This document shows positions 1 through 8,921 of a stretch of 64,000 nucleotides of DNA, piece after piece. Position 1 is the stretch's first letter; each line of letters begins with the position of its first letter. The stretch is taken from contig OZ020311.1 in assembly GCA_963971305.1 (NCBI GenBank), forward strand, positions 2,170,001-2,234,000. The letters are read 5' to 3'. Under the pieces are notes generated by a model, which saw only the letters and a program-made list of their open reading frames with translations, was not told the DNA's origin and made no database searches. Position numbers and translations under genes: made by a program. Source of the DNA: Arcuatula senhousia (taxonomy: Eukaryota; Mollusca; Bivalvia; Mytilida; Mytilidae).

Positions 1-3000
1 AAATAGCTAAGGATGAGGGTCTTAGGGGGGTCAGTAGGAAGAACAAGGAGGCCTTGGTGAAGCTCATCGAGGAGAAAACCACCCGTAAATTTGCCCGCCA
101 GGAAGTTTTCAGCAAGAAGCAGCTCAAAGCGCTGGCAAAGAATCGCGGCCTCACCAAATACTCCCATCTCAAGAGAGACGATCTGCTCCATCTGGTGGAA
201 GAGAATATCAAAAATGCCCCAGTCGAGGAGGAGATCAAAATCATTGATATGCGGGAAGCTCTGAATGGCGTATTTGGCACGGCCGTCATCAAACCTTTGA
301 AGCCGCATGACGTAGCCACGTTTCTCAAGCTAAGTCAGAGTACGATCTTCACCACCATCTCCGATGCGCTTGCCCAAAAGAGGGGATTGAAGGTCCACTT
401 AGTGCTTTTTGTGGAGATGGTGAAAACGAGCCTCGCGAAAGGGGAGAATATCTACGTCACCACTCCTTTCAGATCACGGACGACAATGCTCGTGGAATCT
501 GACGACCTTGATCAGGAAATTGCGATAATGGTGGAGAAGGTTAAGGAAAGTATGACAAAGTACATGCGGGAAGGGAGTGGGTGGACTTTCAGCAGCGTCG
601 AGAAGCTAGAAATCCACCTCGACAAATTCAAGCCGCTCAAGGGGGCTTCCTTCATACCGACCCCATCAGCACTCGCGAAAAAGAAGGCAATCATCAACGT
701 GAAAAATGAGGATCAGGAGTGCTTCAAGTGGGCTATCCTCTCCGCGCTTCATCATGAGGAGGTGGATCAGAAACATGCCAATCGCCCCAGTCAGTATGCG
801 AAGTGGGAGAATGAGCTAAAATTCGAAGGCATCGACTTCCCGGTTTCGCTCAAGGCAATCGATAAATTTGAAAGGCAGAATCTTGCCATCAACGTCAACG
901 TCTATGGCTTCGATGGTGTAAAGAAGGGTGAAGATGAGGAAGAGGATCTTCAGATCTACCCCCTCAGAATATCCAAGAATACGGGTCCCACTCACGTAGA
1001 TCTTCTTTTCTTTGCCTGCGAAGGCAAGCAGCATTACTGCTGGATCAAGAGCCTTTCACGACTCCTAGGCTCTCAAATTTCAGAGCATGGCCATGAGCTC
1101 TTCTTCTGCCGCAGATGCCTCTCCCACTTCTCCAGACAGGATCTCCTCGACGATCACTTGGAATATTGCAGTCAGAAGGATGCCATCAGGATCGAGATGC
1201 CGGAGGAAGGATCCGCCATAGCCTTTCACAACCACAAGAAGCAGATGAGAGTCCCATTCGCGATCTATGCGGACTTTGAATGCTTCACGGAGAAGATCGA
1301 TACTTGCCAGCCCGATCCGACCAAGTCCTACACGAAGCAGTATCAGCAGCACCGACCATCAGGTTTCTGCTATCGCGTGAAGTATGCCCACGGCGACTAC
1401 AAGGAATCGGTCGTCTACTGCGGGGAAGATGCGGCTAAGAAATTCGTCCAGTGCATTGAAGAGGAAGTGCAGACGATCAGCAAGATATGCAAGGAGAAGA
1501 AGTCGATGGTGATGAGCGACGAGGATAAGGAGGGCTTCGAAGCAAGCACGCACTGCCACATTTGCGGGGGTGAATTGGAAGGGGATAAGGTCCGGGATCA
1601 TGACCATCTCACCGGGAAGTATCGGGGCGCGGCACACAACCAATGCAATCTAGATTTTCAGCTTCCGAAGCACGTGCCCATCCTCTTGCACAATCTGAGT
1701 GGGTACGATGCTCATCTTTTCGTGAAGGAATTCAAGGGAGGGAAGATCACCTGCATTCCCAATACAGACGAAAAATATATCAGCTTTTCAAAGCAGCTAG
1801 ACGATGGTCTGGAAATGAGATTCATCGACTCGTGCAGATTCATGCTCAGCTCCCTCGAAAATCTGGCAAAGAATCTCACACCCGATAAATTCAAGGCGGT
1901 TAGGGAATGCTTTGGCGACAGATATGAGCTGATGATTAGGAAGGGGGGTCTATCCCTACGATTACGCCGATGGACCTGCCAAGCTTGAGGAGACCCAGCT
2001 CCCACCCAAGGAAGCTTTCTTCAGCACGCTCACCGGTGAGCATATCAGTGATGAGGACTATGCGCACGCTCAGAAGGTCTGGGAGGCCTTCGAGTGCAAG
2101 ACCCTGCGAGATTATCACAATCTCTACCTAGAATCCGACGTGGCCATACTGGAGGATATCTTCGAGGATTTCAGGGATATCTGCATGGGAAACTATGGGC
2201 TCGATCCTGCCCACTACTTCACATCCCCAGGGCTAGCCTACGATGCCGCCCTCAAAACCACCGGCGTCAGATTGGAGCTGCTCTCCGATCCAGACATGCT
2301 CCTGATGTTCGAGAGGGCAACCAGAGGGGGCGTCGCCATGATCTCCCATCGCCACGGCAAGGCTAATAATCCCTACATGACCGACTACGATAGCTCCCAA
2401 CCTACCAAATATCTCACCTACCTCGACGCCAACAATCTCTACGGTTGGGCGATGGCACAGCCCCTTCCCACGGGAGACTTCGAGTGGATGGAGCCGGAGG
2501 AGATCGAGAAGGTCTTGGAGTATCCTGACGATCACGAGTACGGAGCCATGGTGGAATGCGATCTGGAATATCCGCAAGATCTTCACGACGCCCATAACGA
2601 CTACCCTCTCGCGCCAGAAAACGTGGAAATCGACAAGGTGCGCAAGCTCGTGCCTCATCTGGGCAAGCGCGAAAAATATACCCTCCATTATCGAAATCTC
2701 AAGCTCTACTTATCGATGGGCATGAAGCTCGTCAAAGTCCATCGCATCATAGGATTCAGACAATCCCCCTGGCTCAAGTCGTATATCGAGCTGAATACGA
2801 AGCTCCGAGCCGCAGCCAAGACCGACTCCGAGAAGGAATTTTTCAAGCTGATGAATAATTCGGTCTTCGGCAAGACGATGGAGAATATCCGAAAGCGCGT
2901 CGACGTCAGGCTAGTCACAACCGAAAAGCAGGCCCTGAAGCTGGTGGCCAAGCCCAACTTCGATCGTCGAGTCGTCTTCACCGAGAATCTAGCAGCCGTC

Positions 3001-3639
3001 CATATGAAGAAGACCAAGCTCAAGTTCGATAAGCCCGTCTACCTAGGAGCGTGCATCTTGGATATCTCGAAGCTCCTGATGTACGACTTCCACTACGGAT
3101 TCGTGAGAAAGACGTACGGCGATAAGGCCCGGCTGCTCTTCACCCACACAGACAGCTTAGCCTACGAAATTCAGACCGCCGACTTCTACAAGGATATCAC
3201 ACCACACGTCCAGGAAAAATTCGATACGTCCAACTATCCGGCCGTGCATCCCTCCGACATCCCCACTGGCGTGAATAAGAAGATCATCGGAAAATTCAAG
3301 GACGAGTGCGGCGGTAAGACCATGACCGAATTCGTGGGGCTCCGGGCAAAACTATACGCCTTCAAGATGGACGACGGTAAGGCTACGAAGAAGGCGAAGG
3401 GAGTCACCAAGAGCGTCATCAAGCGCAGCATTGCCTTCGAGGACTACAAGCGCTGCCTCGACACCCAGCAGGAGATCCATCGCCCGATGAATATCATCCG
3501 GAGCCATCTCCACCAGATCTACACGGAGCAGATCAACAAGATCGCTCTCTCCGCCAAAGATGACAAGCGCCACATCCTCCCCGATGGCATCAGCACCCTC
3601 GCTCACGGACACTATCGAATCACTCACGGCAGCAAGTGA
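1..3639 (+). pseudogene. Protein-primed DNA polymerase B of a Polinton/adintovirus-like element (5' partial, one frame break)
   Basis: Family B polymerase that would replicate the element from a protein primer. The frame is open to base 1, so the true start lies left of the window. From N to C it shows two SAP/Rho_N-like helical repeats (about 3-80 and 114-215), a C2H2-type finger (about 1105-1170), exonuclease motif I with YADFE (near 1267), an endonuclease-VII-like Cys/His region with RDHDH (about 1555-1655), then NLSGYDAHLF as a second exonuclease motif. The frame changes at a run of six G (1943-1948); the first frame stops at 1986-1988. The second frame carries palm motif A (DANNLYGWAM, near 2425), motif B (NNSVFGKT, near 2855), motif C (HTDS, near 3145) and a late KLYAF motif. 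All catalytic aspartates are visible. The break may be genuine or a homopolymer sequencing error. Confidence 0.9.
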
Positions 3640-3731
3640 GCTGAGGCACCTCCCCTCCCCTCCGCATTTAGCAGGCTCTGACGGGTGCGGATGCCCATCC
3701 CTCCTCATCTGCATTTGGCATATCTAGATAA

Positions 3732-4145
3732 ATGAGCAGCATACGCGTGCACGGCTTCCTCCTCCCCCACAAGCCCCTCTCCAACGTAGAGCTTGAGGAA
3801 GCCGCCTCAGCCCTAGGCATCCCTCGATTCAGAGGAATATTCATGCGCGATGCCTTGCCTCCCAGCCCCCAGCCCATCGAATGTGGTATCCTGAATCACG
3901 ACGATAGCGATGGCCCCGGCACGCACTGGACGTGCTGGTATAAGAGCGGAAGATTCAAAGTCTACTTCGATCCTTACGGCCTGCCTCCGCCCAACGAGAT
4001 GATTGACTATCTACGGCCGAAGATTCGATATAATACTGATGAAATTCAGCGGCGCGGCGACGTGGTCTGCGGACACTTTTGCCTGCACGTCTTGAAGCTC
4101 CTTTCGGAAGGTCGGACGCTCGAGGAGGTGATCTTCGGACTATAG
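3732..4145 (+). CDS. Adenain-like cysteine protease (virion maturation)
   Basis: 137-aa protein with the layout of the adenovirus-type/Ulp1-like maturation protease of Polintons, expected to cleave capsid precursors. The putative catalytic set is visible: His65 in GTHWTCWYK, an acidic residue Asp80 in YFDPYG, and Cys117 at the end of CGHFC. Length is short but complete for this family. The ATG at 3732 is preferred because CTAGATAAATG (3724-3734) runs into it, as for other genes here. Its stop codon lies inside the motif that starts the next gene. Confidence 0.85.
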   Translation: MSSIRVHGFLLPHKPLSNVELEEAASALGIPRFRGIFMRDALPPSPQPIECGILNHDDSDGPGTHWTCWYKSGRFKVYFDPYGLPPPNEMIDYLRPKIRYNTDEIQRRGDVVCGHFCLHVLKLLSEGRTLEEVIFGL

Positions 4146-4149
4146 ATAA

Positions 4150-4626
4150 ATGGATAAGTTTGGATCTCACTCGAGAAAGCGCATGCCCGTCTGGCGGATG
4201 CTCCAGGATCTCGATATGAACGATAATCGGATTACCAGCCTCGGTTTGCCCCGAGATAGCTCGGATGCCGTGACGAAGCGATGGGTCAACCAACAATTGA
4301 AAGACGGTATGAAAGACCTCGAAGAGCTAGATTCGGAAATGAAGCAAATGCAGATGGCCATTAAGCGAATGCAAAGGGAGTATGAAGCGTCCATCAAAGA
4401 TCTTACCAAAAAGCTGATGATCGTAGAAGATGGCAAAGTCGATAAGTCGGAGTGCGTCTCGACGAATGGCGGCTTGATGACGACGGACCTAGACATGCAG
4501 AAATATCACGTGCTAAATCTCCCCCTCCCCGGGACTGATAATGAGCCCATCACGAAAGCCCTTTACGACCGCCTGCAGCAGGATCTAGACGCATTAAGGG
4601 TCTTCGTCGAGCTGAAGCATGCATAA
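4150..4626 (+). CDS. Coiled-coil protein with duplicated tail-fibre-like motif
   Basis: 158-aa protein not assigned to a named family. Two copies of a similar motif flank a helical heptad-rich middle: the first near residues 20-48 (DLDMNDNRITSL followed by DAVTKRWVNQQL) and the second near 112-145 (DLDMQKYHVLNLPLPG followed by ITKALYDRL). The pattern of a DM..hRI.NL turn followed by TK..v resembles repeats in phage tail-fibre and trimeric fibre proteins. A trimeric virion fibre is therefore plausible but inferred. It begins 4 bp after the protease stop at a TATAGATAAATG box and ends convergently with the integrase. Confidence 0.6.
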   Translation: MDKFGSHSRKRMPVWRMLQDLDMNDNRITSLGLPRDSSDAVTKRWVNQQLKDGMKDLEELDSEMKQMQMAIKRMQREYEASIKDLTKKLMIVEDGKVDKSECVSTNGGLMTTDLDMQKYHVLNLPLPGTDNEPITKALYDRLQQDLDALRVFVELKHA

Positions 4627-4633
4627 ATCAAGA

Positions 4634-4665
4634 CTTTCTGGTCTCCTTGAATCGAGACCGGAAAG
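4634..4665. terminator. Hairpin between convergent fibre-like and integrase genes
   Basis: A 12-bp stem (4634-4645 CTTTCTGGTCTC pairing with 4654-4665 GAGACCGGAAAG, one G:U-type position) with an 8-nt loop. It lies in the 47-bp gap where the + strand gene (ending 4626) and - strand integrase (ending 4674) converge. A shared 3'-end or termination signal is inferred; the second convergent junction of the element has a similar hairpin. Confidence 0.45.
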
Positions 4666-4673
4666 CCTGGGGA

Positions 4674-5708
4674 TCATCGCCAGTCAGATTCCTTGACCCA
4701 GGAATTGAAGGTTTTGGGATAGCCTCTCCATTTGACGCGGATTTCTTTCTCCCCATTCCGGATGCGTCGGCTCAAGATTTTCTCGATGCGAAAGATATCC
4801 TGGTCGGTGCGCTGGAGCTCGGGCTCGTAAAAGGATCCCTGGATTTCCTCACCCTTGTAGTCTTTGAGACGATAGGTGGGCGGCTGCGTCGCTAGGGCCT
4901 GAGCGATGGTAAAGACCTCCTCCGTCCAGCGCGGAGTATATCCCTTCTCGAAGATGCCCTTCTTCTTTGTGATTCGGACCTGATCGCCGACTTTAAATCG
5001 GTGAGGCTGCATGGGCGGAAGGTCTCCGTAGAGATTCCAGAAGACTTTGGCCTCGTGCTCTTTCTGGCTGGCGGCGGTGGGGGTCATCTTGATGGATCGA
5101 TGCTTGGTGGTATTATACTGGCGGACGAAATCGTCCAGGATAGGGAGGTAGGCGCGCGTGGAATTGGCTGAAAAGTATTTGAACATCTTCTCCTTCATGG
5201 TACGATTCCAGCGCTCCACCACGCTCGATTTCTCTTCGTTCTCGGTAGAGTAGAGATCGACGTCGTGCTTCCGGAGCAGATCCTTCACCTCGCGATTATA
5301 AAATTCCGTGCCCTTATCGGTCCATAGCTTCTCGGGCGTGCGATCCTTGAAGACGGTCCGGAAGGCATCTCGCACCGTGGTGCCTTTCTTATCCTTGAGT
5401 GGCACCAACCAGCCGTATTTGGAGAAGACGTCGATGATGCTCAAGAGGTATTTGAAGCCTCGGTTATCGCGAGAGAAGGCGCTCATATCTACGAGATCGG
5501 CAGCCCAGGTTTCGTCCACCCCACCTACCACCACGCGGCGCTTCTGAAATTTGCGTCGGACTGGCTTGTGCAGCTCTTCGGCTAGCTCATCCGACCATCG
5601 GACTTTTTTTCCCCCCCACGCCCAGCCCAAATCGTGCTTTGGTACCGATGATGGGTCTGACGATGCCACGCTCGAGACGCTCACGTGCAGTGGGATTGGG
5701 GATAGCAT
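4674..5708 (-). CDS. Retroviral-type DDE integrase with C-terminal chromodomain
   Basis: 344-aa open frame with an rve-type catalytic core: Asp71 (ADLVDM), Asp131 (WTDKGTEF) and Glu165 (VVERWNR), spacing D-59-D-33-E. A C-terminal chromodomain follows (about residues 300-343, FRIEKIL to SWVKESDW). This is the Polinton integrase that inserts element DNA into the host chromosome. The ATG at 5708 lies inside the upstream phospholipase-like gene in another frame and has no promoter box. The first about 35 residues are Ser/Pro-rich and look like a frame shadow. The real N-terminus may come from a start elsewhere or from a frame change at a G7A7 run (see findings). Confidence 0.88.
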   Translation of the reverse strand: MLSPIPLHVSVSSVASSDPSSVPKHDLGWAWGGKKVRWSDELAEELHKPVRRKFQKRRVVVGGVDETWAADLVDMSAFSRDNRGFKYLLSIIDVFSKYGWLVPLKDKKGTTVRDAFRTVFKDRTPEKLWTDKGTEFYNREVKDLLRKHDVDLYSTENEEKSSVVERWNRTMKEKMFKYFSANSTRAYLPILDDFVRQYNTTKHRSIKMTPTAASQKEHEAKVFWNLYGDLPPMQPHRFKVGDQVRITKKKGIFEKGYTPRWTEEVFTIAQALATQPPTYRLKDYKGEEIQGSFYEPELQRTDQDIFRIEKILSRRIRNGEKEIRVKWRGYPKTFNSWVKESDWR

Positions 5709-6102
5709 CGAGGGAGGCTAGCATCGTCTTATCGCAGATCGAATTTCGTGCAGCCGTATCCTTGTGCTTGGCGTAGCAAAGATCGTGGCGATAGGCGGCC
5801 TCATCTACTCGATTGATAGGTATGGACCAAGGTTTGGGGGTGCCGTCGGCATTGAGTCGCTGGCTGAGTCTCGTCCCCGGCCCGGTGAAATTATGCCCCG
5901 GCAGATGCATTTCGACGGGCAGACGATTGATCATCTTATTCATGAGTCCGGCTCCCCTCTCCGTCTTGATAAATTGCGACTTTCGCGCACCGCACTCGGC
6001 GCAGGTTCCCACCTTTCGCCACCGCCGTCCGTCGTCGCTCGTGATCACGGCGCGATTATTCGTCTCCGTCTTCTTCTTGCACTTCAAGCAATACATTTCC
6101 AT
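5587..6102 (-). CDS. Zinc-ribbon plus phospholipase A2-like protein
   Basis: 171-aa protein. The N-terminus has a CxxC...CxxC ribbon (YCLKCKKK, then CAECGARK) similar to DUF5679-type ribbons. The middle has a phospholipase A2 signature like that of parvoviral VP1 proteins: calcium-loop-like GPGT (74-77) and the catalytic HDxCY block with His106-Asp107 and Tyr110. In related elements such a domain is thought to help virions cross endosomal membranes; that role is inferred here. Its start lies 13 bp from the divergent ATPase start, sharing one AT-rich promoter. Its tail overlaps the integrase frame, separated by the G7A7 run. Confidence 0.75.
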   Translation of the reverse strand: MEMYCLKCKKKTETNNRAVITSDDGRRWRKVGTCAECGARKSQFIKTERGAGLMNKMINRLPVEMHLPGHNFTGPGTRLSQRLNADGTPKPWSIPINRVDEAAYRHDLCYAKHKDTAARNSICDKTMLASLDAIPNPTARERLERGIVRPIIGTKARFGLGVGGKKSPMVG

Positions 6103-6115
6103 TTTATATAGATAA
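6103..6115. promoter_or_regulatory. 13-bp bidirectional promoter between divergent start codons
   Basis: The start codons of the phospholipase-like gene (6100-6102, minus) and ATPase (6116-6118, plus) are 13 bp apart. The gap reads TATATAGATAAATG toward the ATPase and TATATAAAATG toward the other gene, so each strand shows its own version of the element's TATA/ATAAATG box. Confidence 0.6.
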
Positions 6116-6880
6116 ATGGACGTTGAAGACCTTACCTATGATGAGCCCGCCGTGAGTCGTCGGAATAATCATTATCTCCTCCCGCAGCGATCCATCCGAG
6201 GACTGATCATCGGGAAGTCGGACTGCGGCAAGACGACTCTGCTGAATAATCTCCTCCTGCGCGATGGATGGCTCGACTACGATCGACTCTACGTCTTCGG
6301 AAAATCACTCCACCAGCCCATCTACCAGCTGCTGCGGCAGTCGTTGGGGAAAGGATTTTCGAAAGACGATATCCGCGACCTTCTCTCCATCAAGGATCGC
6401 TATCCCCACTCTCTGGTCGACGTGGTGCAGACGATGAAGCCACCGCCCAAGCCTAGCGGCATCGAAGCTTTCTTCTTCGAGGAAGCGAGCGACGTGCCCG
6501 ATCCCCGAGATCTCGATCCCACTCGCTAAAATCTCATGGTCTTCGACGATCTGATGCTGAGCAAGCAGAGCAAGTGTGAAGACTACTACGTGCGCGGTCG
6601 CCATAATAACGTTGACTGCTTCTACCTCTGCCAAAATTACTTCAAGCTCCCGCGGCAATCGATCCGGGAGAATGCCAATTTCATCTGCCTCTTCGAGCAG
6701 GATGCCAAGAATCGCGATCATATCCGCCGGGACCATTGCGGTGATCTCACCCCCGCCCAATTCGATGCCCTGTGCGACCACTGCTGGTCCAAGCCTCACG
6801 GATTCATGACCATCGATCTCACGAGCCCCAAGACGAATGGGAAATATCGATGCAATCTAGACGATTTCTATCGAGTATAA
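6116..6880 (+). pseudogene. FtsK/HerA (A32-like) genome-packaging ATPase with in-frame stop
   Basis: Packaging ATPase that would pump element DNA into capsids. Walker A is visible as IIGKSDCGKTTLL (about residues 31-43), followed by a helical region. An in-frame TAA at 6527-6529 interrupts the gene just before Walker B (LMVFDDLML, about 140-148). The downstream part (6530-6880, including YDxxxR-like and DH-rich blocks) continues in exactly the same frame with no shift, so the lesion is a substitution rather than a homopolymer indel. The 137-aa product would lack Walker B. The ATG at 6116 sits in a TATATAGATAAATG box. Confidence 0.85.
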
Positions 6881-6888
6881 GATAAAGA

Positions 6889-7464
6889 ATGGATCACTTG
6901 GAGGAATTTTTCCTGGAGAATCAACGGGACTTGGATTGGGAGAATGCTCCAAAGTCCCCACTACCACCCCCTATATCCCCACTACCACCCCCTATATCCC
7001 CTAGATGCAAGCACCGGTGGGAGCGTGTGCTCATCAACCATGAGATCCCAGGCCATAGCTGCAGTAGATGCGGGGCTGAAAAGTACGCTCGCCGCTTCGA
7101 TGATCAGGATTTCGAAGGAAGGACTTATAATTCCCACTCCAACCACAAATCTAAGCCAGCGCCCGGACCCCCGTGCTGCATCAAGACCGTACGCGGCCAT
7201 CAGTGCACGTATCCCTCCATATCGGGTAGTGATAAGTGCAAGAGGCATTCGAAGCTTTTCCCTGAGGCATGCTGCCGCTGTGGAGTCGCGATCCCCCGTG
7301 GCAAGGCTCTGCACAATATCCGCGAGGAAACTATATACGTTCCAAAATTTATCACTCTCTGGTCAGACGTAAAAGTGAGGATGGTGGGGGAGTATGATCG
7401 CATCGATGGAGTGCAAGGGTCATCCAAGCCCTTCTGCTCCTCCAAATGCATGGAGAGTGCGTAG
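6889..7464 (+). CDS. Cysteine/histidine-rich protein of unknown function
   Basis: 191-aa protein not recognised. A proline-rich stretch (PLPPPISPLPPPISP, residues about 24-39) comes from a duplicated 20-bp segment (about 6957-6998). Several possible zinc sites follow: CKHRWER...CSRCG, CCIKTVRGHQC...CKRH, CCRCG and FCSSKC. It may be a small nucleic-acid-binding or virion protein, but nothing fixes a role. It starts at TATAAGATAAAGAATG (6876-6891), and the ATPase stop is inside that box. Confidence 0.55.
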   Translation: MDHLEEFFLENQRDLDWENAPKSPLPPPISPLPPPISPRCKHRWERVLINHEIPGHSCSRCGAEKYARRFDDQDFEGRTYNSHSNHKSKPAPGPPCCIKTVRGHQCTYPSISGSDKCKRHSKLFPEACCRCGVAIPRGKALHNIREETIYVPKFITLWSDVKVRMVGEYDRIDGVQGSSKPFCSSKCMESA

Positions 7465-7541
7465 GAGGGGTAAATCCATGGTTTTTGCATCCTGCTGAGG
7501 TAGGAGGCAAAAAGCATGGGAGATGGCTTAAACGCTATGGG

Positions 7542-7676
7542 GCGTTCGTTCCAACGCTATGGGGCGTTGGGGGCGATCGATTCATCGCTTAGGGGCGTTC
7601 GTTCCAACGCTATGGGGCGATCGATCCATCGCTTAGGGGCGTTCGTTTCAACGCTAAGGGGCGTTCGTTTCAACGC
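7542..7676 (+). repeat. Array of six short hairpins with covarying stems
   Basis: Tandem units of about 20-22 bp in the 243-bp gap before the next gene. Four hairpins use stem GCGTT/AACGC (7542-7546 with 7553-7557; 7595-7599 with 7606-7610; 7639-7643 with 7650-7654; 7661-7665 with 7672-7676). Two use GCGAT/ATCGC (7573-7577 with 7584-7588; 7617-7621 with 7628-7632). Both stem arms change together. Loops are six nucleotides (CGTTCC/CGTTTC or CGATTC/CGATCC). Confidence 0.75.
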
Positions 7677-7706
7677 TATGGGGCGTTGGGCGATGCTATA
7701 AATAAA

Positions 7707-8567
7707 ATGACGTTTATCAAGATCACCGATCCCAAGCAGCGTGAGGCGCTTGCCAGAGATTTGCAAGAGACGAAGCGCAGCATCCAGGCTAGCGATATGC
7801 AGCGTCGCCTGGATAAGATCGGACTGAGCCGCGATCTCTCCAAGATTTTCAAGCCCGTGGTCGAGACGCAGAAGGAGACTGCCTCCCAGATCACCAAAAA
7901 GATCGAAGATATCCCACTCGCTCTGCCCGCCCCGGTGCCTGCCCTTCCTCCTCCTCTCCCTGCCGCCGAGGGTGACGACGATCCGCTTGCCATCGAGCAA
8001 GCATTGAAAACCAACCTCGGTCCGCGAGCCACCCACTATCTTCAGCTCAGTATGACTCCCAAGGCTGACCATACCTTTGGACTGCGAGTGGAAGACGGCA
8101 GCATCATGATCGGAAGTCTGCCCGTCACCTTCGATGGAAACGATATCCTCGTCGATGGCGAGCGCTATGAGGGAACCCCCGGCCTGTGGGAGCTCATGGT
8201 CCTGAAGAATCCCAAAGATTTCGACGTGGAGGACTTGCATACCTATGGTGAAATCCTGCGAGCATCCAATGCCATGTATCAAGGCAATTCTTCGCTCTCG
8301 CAGACCCCCAAGGCCAGCAAAAGTCGGAAATGGAAGGAGATCGTCTCCTACCTCTATAAGCAGGATAAGTATGGGAGTGGGGTTTCGACCGTCTTCCTCC
8401 CCACGTGCTTCGACCAGTTGCTGGATCGCCTCGATCTTTGCGCTGCTGCCTACCAGGCTGGAAATAATGGGGTGCGCAACGAAATCGTTGCCATCCTCGA
8501 TGCCATGAGGAAGTCCGGTCATATCAGCAGGAGTGAGTACGAGAAGCTGCATCGGAAGCTCCTCTAA
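7707..8567 (+). CDS. Conserved adintovirus/Polinton-type protein of unknown function (DUF8207-like)
   Basis: About 286 aa from the ATG at 7707, chosen because TATAAATAAAATG (7697-7709) ends on it; the frame extends upstream only through a TTG. An N-terminal helical part (QREALARDLQETKR) is followed by a Pro/Ala linker (LPAPVPALPPPLP). A central block (HTFGLRVEDG, MIGSLPVTFDG, EGTPGLWELMVLKNP) then leads to a C-terminal helical region. I recognise the TPGLWEL block as a family common in invertebrate genomes alongside these capsid genes, probably structural, with no established function. Its stop is inside the promoter box of the next gene. Confidence 0.65.
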   Translation: MTFIKITDPKQREALARDLQETKRSIQASDMQRRLDKIGLSRDLSKIFKPVVETQKETASQITKKIEDIPLALPAPVPALPPPLPAAEGDDDPLAIEQALKTNLGPRATHYLQLSMTPKADHTFGLRVEDGSIMIGSLPVTFDGNDILVDGERYEGTPGLWELMVLKNPKDFDVEDLHTYGEILRASNAMYQGNSSLSQTPKASKSRKWKEIVSYLYKQDKYGSGVSTVFLPTCFDQLLDRLDLCAAAYQAGNNGVRNEIVAILDAMRKSGHISRSEYEKLHRKLL

Positions 8568-8578
8568 ATAAATTTACG

Positions 8579-8917
8579 ATGCCTTTAGTAGTGAATCACG
8601 GATATCGTCGAAAGTATGCAGTCGGCGGAAAAGGTCTTTTCGATACGATCGCCAATCTGGCTGGACGGGTGCTTTCCTCCTCCGCCGCCAAGACGTTGGG
8701 AAGCAAGGCCGTGAGCGCCGCCTCCAATGCTGCCCTGAAAGGTGTGGAGAAAGGTGCGAGTAAGGCGGTGGACCACGTCGTCAATCGAGTGACCCGCAAA
8801 AAGAAGCCTCAAGCACCACCCACCAAGAGAACCCCACAGCAGCAGACCCGTCTCAATAATCTCATCTCGGGCGGGGGCATCGCCACCATCCACGACTTCG
8901 TCCAGCGCTATAGATAA
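8579..8917 (+). CDS. Small basic protein, candidate core or pVI-like protein
   Basis: 112-aa basic protein. It contains an Ala/Gly/Val-rich, potentially amphipathic helical segment (about residues 18-62, beginning GGKGLFDTIANLAGRVL), a Lys/Arg cluster (VTRKKK, TKRTP) and a conserved-looking C-terminus (IATIHDFVQRYR). Composition and position before the major capsid gene fit an adenovirus pVI/pX-type core or membrane-active protein; this is inference. It starts at TAAATAAATTTACGATG (8565-8581) and stops inside the TATAGATAAATA box of the capsid gene. Confidence 0.55.
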   Translation: MPLVVNHGYRRKYAVGGKGLFDTIANLAGRVLSSSAAKTLGSKAVSAASNAALKGVEKGASKAVDHVVNRVTRKKKPQAPPTKRTPQQQTRLNNLISGGGIATIHDFVQRYR

Positions 8918-8921
8918 ATAT

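Noticed and set aside
7542..7676. CRISPR-like array
   Set aside because: Units are contiguous hairpins without unique spacers, in a eukaryotic element.
7516..7701. Open frame of about 61 codons across the hairpin array
   Set aside because: Low-complexity translation of the repeat with no promoter box; it overlaps the box of the next gene.
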